Shown here: positions 44,442 through 53,504 of the stretch, piece after piece | Numbering within the stretch: position 1 is the stretch's first letter | How the letters are laid out: every line of letters begins with the position of its first letter | Assembly (NCBI GenBank): GCA_017509605.1 | Contig: JAFWPH010000067.1 | Span: forward strand, 42,532 to 106,531 | Source: Bacteroidaceae bacterium | Lineage (GTDB): Bacteria > Bacteroidota > Bacteroidia > Bacteroidales > Bacteroidaceae | DNA length: 64,000 nt | Reading direction: 5' to 3' | Program-made: the position numbers and the translations under genes | The notes under the pieces: generated by a model | Database searches by the model: none | What the model was told of the DNA's origin: nothing | Seen by the model: the letters and a program-made list of their open reading frames with translations, nothing else

Positions 44442-44714
44442 ATGTACGACTTACAGAAAATACTGATTATCTATTTGATAGCCATCAATGTGGTCACATT
44501 CATTGTGTATGGCATAGACAAGATGAAGGCGAAACGCTCTAAATGGCGAATCCCAGAAGCTACACTCCTGGGATTGGCCGTGATTGGGGGCAGCGTCGGG
44601 GCCTGGCTCGGTATGAAGGTCTGGCACCATAAGACCCTGCACAAGAAGTTCAAGTATGGCATTCCGCTCATCTTGATAGCGCAGATAGCACTGCTGATAT
44701 TTTGGCTTAAATAA
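44442..44714 (+). CDS. DUF1294 small membrane protein
   Basis: A 90-residue inner-membrane protein of the DUF1294 family. Hydrophobic helices lie at residues 7-24 and 40-58 and again at 73-89, and the family motif VYGIDKMKAKRSKWRIPE precedes the second helix. GGSVGAWLGMKVWHHKTLHKKF is a conserved loop. Function is unknown; in other proteins this domain is sometimes joined to a cold-shock domain, which is absent here. It is convergent with the CE1 esterase gene, with only five bases between the stops. Confidence 0.85.
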   Translation: MYDLQKILIIYLIAINVVTFIVYGIDKMKAKRSKWRIPEATLLGLAVIGGSVGAWLGMKVWHHKTLHKKFKYGIPLILIAQIALLIFWLK

Positions 44715-44719
44715 CTGAC

Positions 44720-45907
<1,188 letters not shown>

Positions 45908-45949
45908 CTAAATAATAATGTGATGTTTTCCAATCCTCTTATAATCCTG

Positions 45950-45981
45950 CAAACATAGCAATAAACTCCATAACAAACAAA
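45950..45981 (-). promoter_or_regulatory. Promoter for the CE1 esterase gene
   Basis: On the minus strand: TTTG (45978-45981), 20 bases, TATGTTTG (45950-45957). Confidence 0.65.
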
Positions 45982-46132
45982 TCTTCTCCACAAAATCCCT
46001 CCATTTGATGCCCCTGTAAACAATTCAACTATTGCGCTGTCCGTCGCCTCGCGGCGGTATTCTCCTAATTCCAGAAATACAATGTATTTTTTGGATGATG
46101 TTCCAAAAAACAAATTCAGTTGGCAGAAATAG

Positions 46133-46163
46133 TTTGTGAAAATCAAAATATTCACTATTTTTG
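46133..46163 (+). promoter_or_regulatory. Promoter for the D-2-hydroxyacid dehydrogenase gene
   Basis: TTTG (46133-46136), 19 bases, TATTTTTG (46156-46163), giving a leader of about 155 bases that contains the 12-bp repeat array. Confidence 0.65.
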
Positions 46164-46227
46164 CATCAGATTGTGTGAAAACCTTTGAGTTGTTTTGGCT
46201 AACCCTATACCGCCCACAATTCTTTCG

Positions 46228-46317
46228 TCCCCTTTAACTCCCTTTTTAACTCCCCTTTTAACTCCCCTTTTAACTCCCCTTTTAACCCTCCTTTTAACTT
46301 CCCTTTTTAACTCCCCA
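46228..46317. repeat. TTTTAACTCCCC minisatellite in the dehydrogenase leader
   Basis: About eight units of 11-13 bp, most of them CCCCTTTTAACT. It is free of stop codons in the frame of the gene behind it, so a gene finder could extend the protein upstream to 46195 with a repetitive LTPLLTPLL stretch; this is very unlikely to be protein. Confidence 0.88.
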
Positions 46318-46326
46318 TTAAAAAAG

Positions 46327-47271
46327 ATGAAAATTGTAATTCTTGACGCTTATACAGCCAATCCAGGCGACTTGTCGTGGCAGGCACTGGAGGAAATGGG
46401 CATGGTGACGGTGTACGACCGCACCCAAGCCGATGAAACGGTGGCAAGGGCTGCTGATGCAGAGATCGTGTTGACCAACAAGGTTGTGCTCAACCGTGAG
46501 GTCATCCAGCAACTGCCTCACCTGAGATATATCGGAGTGTTGGCTACGGGCTATAACGTGGTCGATATCGCGGCTGCCCACGAACACGGCATCACCGTGA
46601 CCAATGTGCCTGCCTACAGCACAGAAAGTGTGGCGCAGATGGTGTTCGCGCATCTGCTGACCGTGACCAACCGCACCGAACATTACGCTATGGCCAACCG
46701 TGATGGACGATGGAGTACGAATCCCGACTTCTGCTACTGGGATTTCCCACATACGGAACTGGCGGGCAAGACTTTCGGCATCGTGGGACTGGGAAATATC
46801 GGACAGCGGGTCGCACAGATTGCCCTCGCTTTTGGCATGAAGGTCAAGGCGCTCACCAGTAAGGACTCCTTGCCGGCTGGCATTGAGAAGGTCGCCTGGG
46901 AAGAACTCCTCGCCACATCCGACGTACTGTCATTGCACTGTCCGCTGACTGACGCCACACGTCACCTCATCAATCGTGACACACTCCGACTGATGAAGCC
47001 TACCGCTGTCCTCATCAACACAGGACGAGGCCCTTTGGTGGACGACCAGGCGCTGGCCGACGCACTCGCCGAAAGTCGTTTGGCTGCCTTCTGCGCCGAC
47101 GTGCTTTCCGAGGAACCGCCTAAGGCCGACCATCCACTTCTGAAACAACCTAACGCCTTCATCACTCCGCACATCGCATGGGCCACGAAAGAGGCCCGCG
47201 TCAGACTGATTCAAGTGGCCACCGACAATGTACTCTCGTTCCTCAACGGACAACCGCGGAATGTCGTCTGA
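46327..47271 (+). CDS. D-2-hydroxyacid dehydrogenase
   Basis: NAD-dependent oxidoreductase of the D-isomer specific 2-hydroxyacid dehydrogenase family, 314 residues, most like glycerate dehydrogenase (hydroxypyruvate reductase). The start at 46327 (MKIVILDAYTANPGDLSW) matches the family N-terminus. Landmarks are GVLATGYNVVD, the Rossmann loop GIVGLGNIGQR, INTGRGPLVDD with the active-site Arg, and the catalytic His in ITPHIAWATKEAR. It has a separate promoter and is convergent with the hemerythrin-LuxR gene (three bases between the stops). Confidence 0.93.
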   Translation: MKIVILDAYTANPGDLSWQALEEMGMVTVYDRTQADETVARAADAEIVLTNKVVLNREVIQQLPHLRYIGVLATGYNVVDIAAAHEHGITVTNVPAYSTESVAQMVFAHLLTVTNRTEHYAMANRDGRWSTNPDFCYWDFPHTELAGKTFGIVGLGNIGQRVAQIALAFGMKVKALTSKDSLPAGIEKVAWEELLATSDVLSLHCPLTDATRHLINRDTLRLMKPTAVLINTGRGPLVDDQALADALAESRLAAFCADVLSEEPPKADHPLLKQPNAFITPHIAWATKEARVRLIQVATDNVLSFLNGQPRNVV

Positions 47272-47274
47272 AAC

Positions 47275-48267
47275 CTACAGCAGTTTCACACTCGAGATAT
47301 CGACGAGGCCATTGACGATGGCGTAGATGGTGAGACCTGCGGGAGAGTGGATCTGCAGCTTGCGGGCGATGTTGCGGCGATGGGTGATGACGGTGTTGAT
47401 CGAGATGCAGAGGCGGTCGGCTATCTCTTTGTTCAGTAGGCCTTGCACCACTCCGATGACTACATCTTTCTCGCGGTCGCTGAGCATCTCGCCATTGTCC
47501 TGATCACCCTTTAATACCATCGACGAGAGGGTTTTCGACACGTCATCCTTCTTGGTCATCCGCTCCAGGCGTTTGATGGCTGGCGTGAAGATGTGGTCCT
47601 CCACTTCGGCATGCTGGCGTAGCCACTCCTCGTTGTTGTAGATGTCGTAGAGGGTAGCGGTCAGTTGGTTGTTGCGTAGGGCATCGGCTGGCAGATACTT
47701 GATGATCATAAGTTTCAGCTCGCGCAGTTTCTTGTCGGTCTGCTCGTGGTGCTTTGAGAAGGTCTCGATATTGTAGTCGTTCTTGGGACGGCCCTCGAGC
47801 AATGACTCAACATAGGGGAAGAGCGTCTTCTCCTCATACTTCATGTGGCGGCGGATCTCTTGTGCATACTCGTCGTAGAACTTCATGATGAGCATGCCCA
47901 GCGCGTCGTCCTCGCTGATGCTCTCCTGCAATTCCCGACGGATGAAAGGCAACTGGAAGTCAAGGTAGTAGGTGTGGCTGGCTTTCAGGTAGTGGAGCAG
48001 GGTAGGGACACTGATCTGCTCAATTCCCGATGAGGCGCCTTCCTCAAACTTTTCGTTCTCAAAATCACCATACCCGTTGATGGTGTAGTTGACCACAGCC
48101 AGAAAAGTGTAGGTATCCACCCCGTTCATCTGACACGTTTCGCTGACCGTCTTGTCACCGAAACCGAGGTTGATGCCAAACGATCCCAATGCCTGCAGCA
48201 CACTGTAGTTGTCCTTGATCAGCGTCACCATCTTGTCGCTGGGTTCATACATCTTCAGGTTTTTCAT
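47275..48267 (-). CDS. Hemerythrin-LuxR regulator with RIC-like N-terminus
   Basis: A 330-residue fusion. Residues 1-60 resemble the ScdA/RIC (iron-centre repair) N-terminal domain (ALGSFGINLGFGDKTVSETC). Residues about 80-240 are a hemerythrin-like di-iron bundle with the ordered His/Glu set: LLHYLKASH, RRHMKYEEKTLFPY, SKHHEQTD and RQHAEVEDHIF. The C-terminus is a LuxR-type HTH (LSDREKDVVIGVVQGLLNKEIADRL). Together this is a cytoplasmic regulator whose di-iron centre probably senses oxygen, nitric oxide or iron state. It lies 35 bases behind the cytochrome assembly gene and may be its own unit with the TAAATTTG box at 48288-48295. Confidence 0.88.
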   Translation of the reverse strand: MKNLKMYEPSDKMVTLIKDNYSVLQALGSFGINLGFGDKTVSETCQMNGVDTYTFLAVVNYTINGYGDFENEKFEEGASSGIEQISVPTLLHYLKASHTYYLDFQLPFIRRELQESISEDDALGMLIMKFYDEYAQEIRRHMKYEEKTLFPYVESLLEGRPKNDYNIETFSKHHEQTDKKLRELKLMIIKYLPADALRNNQLTATLYDIYNNEEWLRQHAEVEDHIFTPAIKRLERMTKKDDVSKTLSSMVLKGDQDNGEMLSDREKDVVIGVVQGLLNKEIADRLCISINTVITHRRNIARKLQIHSPAGLTIYAIVNGLVDISSVKLL

Positions 48268-48287
48268 CGTTTCTTGTTTTTATATTG

Positions 48288-48295
48288 CAAATTTA
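48288..48295 (-). promoter_or_regulatory. Possible -7 box for the hemerythrin-LuxR gene
   Basis: TAAATTTG on the minus strand, 20 bases before the start, inside the gap behind the cytochrome assembly gene; no -33 TTTG. Confidence 0.35.
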
Positions 48296-48302
48296 GTCAT
48301 TT

Positions 48303-50486
48303 TCAGGCATAACTATGCATCCCTCCCAATAAATAATTCACGCCGAAATAAGTGATAAGCACAGCGAGGAAAGCACCTGTCATATAGATGTGATAGTAGA
48401 GAGGTTTGCGGAAAATCGTGAACGAGGCCTTGTGCAGCGGAACAGCATAAACCATGAGCGTGATGAGTGCCCACGTCTCCTTGGGGTCCCACGACCAGTA
48501 GTTGCCCCACGACACATTGGCCCATACCGCTCCAAGGAAAATACCGATGGTGAGCAGGAACACACCAGGGTAGAGCAACAGTTGCGACAAGGCGGTGGAC
48601 CTCTCAAGTTCCGCTGTCTTTTTCTGTCTGATCAACACGAAGGCCTGCAAACCCAGCAGCACTTGAAGAGCAAAGATGGCGTAGGCGCACATCACTGTCA
48701 TGACATGAACCGAGAGCAACGGTGACTGGAGCACAGGCATCAGTGGCGTCAGCTGTGAGTTGCTGCCCGCCAGCATGGACACCAGCAGACAGAATGAGGC
48801 AATGAGCGGTCCGAAGCCGATGACGATGGGAAACCTGCGATGAAGCAGGATGGTCAGCACGAGCATCACCCAGGCCATGAACAGCATGGTCTCATGTCCG
48901 TTGCTGACGGGGATGTGTCCGCTGAGCCACCAGCGCAAGCCGAGCTGAAGCGTGACATAGATGAACAGCGATGCGTGGAATGTGATGAGTATGGCACGTA
49001 GTAAGGGTGACGTTTTACTCAGGAAGAGCATAACGACACATAGCAACAGACTGAGCGTCAAGGCGAGGAATACAGGCCATTTGTGACTGCGCATCGTGTT
49101 GTAGAAAATCTCAGTCCGCGTCGTGCGCTCACTGGGCAGCACGTCGCCTGTCATCTCATGCTGGAAGAACTTGATTTTCGCGATGATCTCCATTGCTCTC
49201 TCTCGCTGTCCTGTCACGATGCTCTCAGTAAGGAAATCCATGGACTGCTTGATGAAGAACTGTTCCTTGACGGGGATTTCCCTGGGCAACGATTGACCAC
49301 CTGGCGTGTACCAATTGACGTTGTCGTCGATGCGGTAGGGGAACATCCGGATGAACTGACCCCGATAGAACATCTCCACCATGTGGAATTTCTCGTCGGC
49401 ATCCATAAACCCTTTCTTGTCAATGGTGCCACGACCAGTCCTAAGCGCCTCGACAGCGTCCTGCAACTTGTATTCGTGATAGTCATTCAGGAAATCACTG
49501 TAGCATGCCCATTGCCCACTGATGCCCAGCAACTCTTGCACCTTGCGGCTTTTCACACGTATCAGCTTCTGTTGTTCCCACGGTGAGTAGTAAATCATCC
49601 AGCTCGTGAAAATCTCGTCTGCGGAATAGCCCTCCCACGACGCCTTCCCCGACAGCTTGGTGACGAAGTCGGTCGCGACGGTGTTCAGCGGACAGATACG
49701 GTTGTTGTAAAGCACGTTGATGGTGCCCATGCGGTGGGCGATATCCTTGTCAACGGTGGGCAGGTTGTTGCTGGCGTGGAGAGGTGGAGTGTAAAGGGCG
49801 AACGACAACAGAACCACCAAGGGCTGCATGGCTTTTCGGTAGAGCGCGCGCATCTGTGTCTTGCGCGAGAACAGTGTGGCAATGATGCCGGTCAACAGCA
49901 GAAGGTAACCTATGTAGGTGATGGCGATGCCGTATGGGTCGTAGCTGACACCGAGTGTTACCCCCTCTCCATCCGTGTCATAGCTCGATTGGAAAAGGCG
50001 GTAGCCGTCGATGTAGCCGATATTGTTCATGGAGACAACAACCTCTCCGTCGCCATATCGGATGACACTCTGGTAATCGAGTGGCGCATCGGTGCCGGGA
50101 TAGTTGACGATGCGGAACTCCTTCAACGTCAGCGTGAAGGGAAGGGGCTCTACATGGTTCTCTTTGTCCTTGTAGGTCGTTTCGGGGATGTCTGTCCTGA
50201 GTCTGACAGTGCCTCTGCGGGCGAACAGGTGGGTGGTCAGCGCACCCGCTAAAATCACCACGAATGAGAGGTGCAGCAACATGACGGCAGTGCGCTTATA
50301 CACCTTTTGTTTCAGGAGATAAGCGCAACTGGCCACAGTCAGTACTGCCCACATGGCCGAAAACCACCATGCGCCATAGATTTGCTCGCCCACGTACTCA
50401 GTGCCGCGGTACTTCTCTATGATAGTGGCAAACCCTATACACACCATGATGAGTGTGTATAGGGTGATAATGAGTTTTTTATTCAC
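48303..50486 (-). CDS. Fused ResB-CcsA cytochrome c assembly protein
   Basis: Inner-membrane heme handling and attachment protein of the system II (Ccs) type, 727 residues. The N-terminal half is ResB/CcsB-like (helices around 5-95 and a periplasmic domain). The C-terminal half is CcsA-like with the tryptophan-rich heme-binding WWD segment WGNYWSWDPKETWAL and conserved His residues in nearby helices. It attaches heme to CxxCH cytochromes. Ten bases upstream lies the gene of a di-heme cytochrome, the only protein with CxxCH motifs I found in the window, so a dedicated pairing is plausible. Confidence 0.9.
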   Translation of the reverse strand: MNKKLIITLYTLIMVCIGFATIIEKYRGTEYVGEQIYGAWWFSAMWAVLTVASCAYLLKQKVYKRTAVMLLHLSFVVILAGALTTHLFARRGTVRLRTDIPETTYKDKENHVEPLPFTLTLKEFRIVNYPGTDAPLDYQSVIRYGDGEVVVSMNNIGYIDGYRLFQSSYDTDGEGVTLGVSYDPYGIAITYIGYLLLLTGIIATLFSRKTQMRALYRKAMQPLVVLLSFALYTPPLHASNNLPTVDKDIAHRMGTINVLYNNRICPLNTVATDFVTKLSGKASWEGYSADEIFTSWMIYYSPWEQQKLIRVKSRKVQELLGISGQWACYSDFLNDYHEYKLQDAVEALRTGRGTIDKKGFMDADEKFHMVEMFYRGQFIRMFPYRIDDNVNWYTPGGQSLPREIPVKEQFFIKQSMDFLTESIVTGQRERAMEIIAKIKFFQHEMTGDVLPSERTTRTEIFYNTMRSHKWPVFLALTLSLLLCVVMLFLSKTSPLLRAILITFHASLFIYVTLQLGLRWWLSGHIPVSNGHETMLFMAWVMLVLTILLHRRFPIVIGFGPLIASFCLLVSMLAGSNSQLTPLMPVLQSPLLSVHVMTVMCAYAIFALQVLLGLQAFVLIRQKKTAELERSTALSQLLLYPGVFLLTIGIFLGAVWANVSWGNYWSWDPKETWALITLMVYAVPLHKASFTIFRKPLYYHIYMTGAFLAVLITYFGVNYLLGGMHSYA

Positions 50487-50496
50487 CTAATCTAAA

Positions 50497-52206
50497 TCAA
50501 ATGGATTCAATGAAATAAATGACTTGTTCACGTTCTTGCTTAGTCAGGTTGCGGAATTTCAACACACTGTTGTACGCGTCGCTGATGCCACCCTCGTTCT
50601 TGCAGCCATGCCACATGATGGCTTCCATCACATTGCGGGCACGGCAGTCGTGAAGGCGCTCCACGCCGCTGCCACATTTGGCGGCCAGTCCGCGACCCCA
50701 GAGTGGGGTGGTGCGGCACCAACCGGTGCGGATATCGTTCTTCATCCACAGACGGTGCTGCACGAAGTCGGTATAGGGCCATATTTTCTGGTGCGGGTAG
50801 CGGGGCATGTCGCTGTCGGATGTGAAGAACTTGGCGGGGTCCTGGATGTGGTCATCGCCTGTCTCCCATGATGGACGGTGACAAGAGGCGCAGCCAATCT
50901 GAGCGAAGAGTTCCTTGCCTTTCTTGAAGTCCTCGGTGGTGGTGTTGCGGGCTGCTGGAACAGCCAGGCCACGGTGCCAGATCATGAGGTTCTTGTACTG
51001 GTCGTCGGTCATCTCGGCATCGAGCTGCTTGCTGGTCAGGTAGGTGTAGATGTCCTTCTCAAGATCGCCTGTGTGCCATTCGGGATGGGCTTTGGCTGGA
51101 TCTATACGGTTGATGTACGCTGTGAATCCTGCCTGTACCTCGGGGTCTTGTGATGACTTCGTGGCGTAATAGACACCTGCCAGGTCGAGGTAGTGGTAGT
51201 GGCGGTCGGAACGGGTCACATTGGTGATGTTCCAAATGGCGTTGGCGCCTGCGGCGTCAAGGATAGGTCCGCGCGACATGGCGTAGGTGTAACGGCGCAC
51301 ATACTTGGTGCCGTCGCCTTGCAGACCGTTGCTGTAATAGCTGTTCCAAGTGTTGGTGGCCTGGTTCCACATGGCGGGGTTCAGCGCGTCTGTACGGCCG
51401 ATGCTGTTGAAGTACTCGCTCTCCGACTTCCACTGGGCGGTGATGTCCTCGTCGGGGATGGCGTCGGTCAGTCCTGTGCCGTAGATGCCGATGGTCGATT
51501 CCAGCAGCACGCCTATCTCGTTGTTGTACTCTGCCTCTGTGAGGGTCACGTCTTTGCCACCACGGCTGACCACTACTGGGGCATAGTAGGCGATGTAGGG
51601 GATGTTGACCTCAGGATAGATGAGCGAGTAGGTCTCGCCGTCGGGGAACTGATTGCCCCACTCATCGGTGTAGTCGTTCCAGGCGATGGTGATCTGGTTC
51701 TCGTCAATAGGCGCCTTGAAAGGCTTCACTGCGCCCGTCTGGGGCATACCGGCCACCGAGCGGATATAGGCATTGGTGGTCTTGTCGTAAACCACGAGCA
51801 GGTAACCGTTCCTGTGCATGTCGGCTTTGTATTCGGTCTGGCGAGCGCCATGACCATAGCCGGGATGGCAGTAGAGGCAGCCGCGGCGTACATAGACCGG
51901 ACCCAGTCCGTGGAATGCGCCTTCAGTGTTGGTGTTGTAGTCCTTCTCGAACAGGTACTCGCCCTCGTTGAAGGCCGTCATCATGCCGGCGTTCTCCACA
52001 GCTTTCGTAGGCTGCTCAAACGCGGTGGCTGTGTTCACCGTTGTGGTGCCAAGCAGACCGCCAGCGTAGTAGTCCTCAGGATAGTTGGTGGCTGAAGGGT
52101 CGCCTATCTCCCACGAGGTGGGTGTGGCATCATCGTCGTCCGAACAACCGACGAAGGCGAAGGCTCCCAACAGGACCAAACCGTATAAAAATGATTTATT
52201 CGTCAT
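50497..52206 (-). CDS. Di-heme oxidoreductase lipoprotein (DHOR family)
   Basis: A 569-residue lipoprotein (FVGCSDDDDATP, lipid Cys21) with two CxxCH heme motifs, CLYCH in the first third and CASCH in the last third. Arrangement, length and the WRTTPLWG-like C-terminal region (text RTTPLWGRG) match the di-heme 'thiol oxidoreductase' family DHOR, which in other bacteria stands next to imelysin genes. It probably transfers electrons in the periplasm during metal or thiol handling; the substrate is not established. It lies 11 bases behind the imelysin gene and ten before the Ccs gene. Confidence 0.9.
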   Translation of the reverse strand: MTNKSFLYGLVLLGAFAFVGCSDDDDATPTSWEIGDPSATNYPEDYYAGGLLGTTTVNTATAFEQPTKAVENAGMMTAFNEGEYLFEKDYNTNTEGAFHGLGPVYVRRGCLYCHPGYGHGARQTEYKADMHRNGYLLVVYDKTTNAYIRSVAGMPQTGAVKPFKAPIDENQITIAWNDYTDEWGNQFPDGETYSLIYPEVNIPYIAYYAPVVVSRGGKDVTLTEAEYNNEIGVLLESTIGIYGTGLTDAIPDEDITAQWKSESEYFNSIGRTDALNPAMWNQATNTWNSYYSNGLQGDGTKYVRRYTYAMSRGPILDAAGANAIWNITNVTRSDRHYHYLDLAGVYYATKSSQDPEVQAGFTAYINRIDPAKAHPEWHTGDLEKDIYTYLTSKQLDAEMTDDQYKNLMIWHRGLAVPAARNTTTEDFKKGKELFAQIGCASCHRPSWETGDDHIQDPAKFFTSDSDMPRYPHQKIWPYTDFVQHRLWMKNDIRTGWCRTTPLWGRGLAAKCGSGVERLHDCRARNVMEAIMWHGCKNEGGISDAYNSVLKFRNLTKQEREQVIYFIESI

Positions 52207-52217
52207 AGCTTACTATT

Positions 52218-53423
52218 TTAGAAGGCCCCTTTATTGATTTTCACAATCGACTGGTAGAGTTTCTGGGCGTTGTTAGCCAGCGTGCGGTAGGTAGCAAGCA
52301 CCACGTTGTCCACATAGTTCTCGTTGATGACCTGGCACTGCGACTCTACGGTCTCGTTGCCTGCGTAGCCCGAAAGGGTCTCAGAGAGTTCGCCCAAAGC
52401 GTCGTCCAGCTCGCCCAAAGCGTCGATGGCCACCTTGCAGGAGGCATCTGAATAGTAGAGTGCGAACGGAGCTTTCATCGCCTTGATCTTGGCAAGCGCG
52501 TTGTCGAGCTTCTTCATCACCTCGTTGGCCTGGGCGGCAAGGGTGGCGTTGCCGGCGTTCTGGCAGAAGTAAATCAGCGACTTCTCTGTCGGAGTTGTGG
52601 CGTCCATCTTGCCGTAAAGGGCGTTCTTGCAACTGATGATGTTGTCGTAGAAGTCGGTGATGGAGTTGTAGGCGTAGGGGGATTCAATATAGGTGGCGTC
52701 CTCGCCAGTATAGGGCAGACCGATCTTTGAGTCGCCAACCTCACCAATGATGTCCTGGCAGCCTGAGATAATCTCCTGAGTGGCCTCAAGAGCCGTTGCC
52801 CAGTCACCTGTCCCAGGATTCTTGAAGGCTTTGCCGAAGTTCTGGAACGAGCCTAATGCACCTTCCACATCACCGTCGTCGTTGATGGCATTGTGTGTGG
52901 CCACATAGTTGAGGGCGATCTGGTGACGTTCAGCGTTGCTCTCCTTCGAGTCCCATGCGGCTTCCAGGGTGGCGGTGGCATTGTAGAGGTCCTTGGCTAC
53001 AGCACAGATGTAGTTGTACTCAAGGTTGGTGATTTGGCTGATCTGACGGGGCTGTCCCTGACGGAAGAGCACATACTCCAGACCATGATAGCCCAGAATA
53101 CCTGAGTTGGCGGTCTTGATGAAGTTGTCGAGGTTGGCCATCGCCTTCTCGTCACGAAGCACGTCGGCCAAGTCGTTGGCGGCTACCGGCCAGGTGTCGG
53201 TGTGGGGGTCGATGGAATACACATCGGCGGCACCAAAGAGGAAGGCCTCGGTGTTCTCCCAGTTCGCGCGTGCCACTTTCCAGTCTGCACAGACTTGGTC
53301 CAGAGCTGCCTGGGTGCCTGTCACTACAGTGTTGTCTGCATCATCATCGCTTGAGCATGAAGCGAAACCAGTGAATACGACGGCAGCCAACGCTGCCACT
53401 TTCATAAGATTCTTAATTGTCAT
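52218..53423 (-). CDS. Imelysin-family lipoprotein
   Basis: A 401-residue lipoprotein (FASCSSDDDAD, lipid Cys near residue 23) of the imelysin (M75, iron-regulated IrpA/ICMP) family: helical, with the conserved motif GYHGLEYVLF that contains the GxHxxE signature, and later SITDFYDNIISCKNALYG. Family members are iron-regulated and thought to bind metal or help metal uptake; a protease activity was once proposed but not supported. It is second in the porin-imelysin-DHOR-Ccs series. Confidence 0.92.
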   Translation of the reverse strand: MTIKNLMKVAALAAVVFTGFASCSSDDDADNTVVTGTQAALDQVCADWKVARANWENTEAFLFGAADVYSIDPHTDTWPVAANDLADVLRDEKAMANLDNFIKTANSGILGYHGLEYVLFRQGQPRQISQITNLEYNYICAVAKDLYNATATLEAAWDSKESNAERHQIALNYVATHNAINDDGDVEGALGSFQNFGKAFKNPGTGDWATALEATQEIISGCQDIIGEVGDSKIGLPYTGEDATYIESPYAYNSITDFYDNIISCKNALYGKMDATTPTEKSLIYFCQNAGNATLAAQANEVMKKLDNALAKIKAMKAPFALYYSDASCKVAIDALGELDDALGELSETLSGYAGNETVESQCQVINENYVDNVVLATYRTLANNAQKLYQSIVKINKGAF

Positions 53424-53461
53424 TTTGTTTAGTTGTTTTTGATGTATGGTTTATTATCCTT

Positions 53462-53504
53462 TTCTATAACCTATAACCTATAACCTTTCAGAAGCTAACG
53501 CCTA
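53462..53504 (-). repeat. Stop-codon-adjacent repeat behind the porin gene
   Basis: In gene orientation, right after TGA: TAGGCGTTAGCTTCTGAAAGG, then TTATAGG three times. Same word order as behind the genes ending at 21904 and 28448. Confidence 0.7.

Noticed and set aside
51193..52095. Plus-strand frame of 300 codons
   Set aside because: Antisense shadow of the di-heme oxidoreductase gene, rich in Val, Gly and His; not protein-like.
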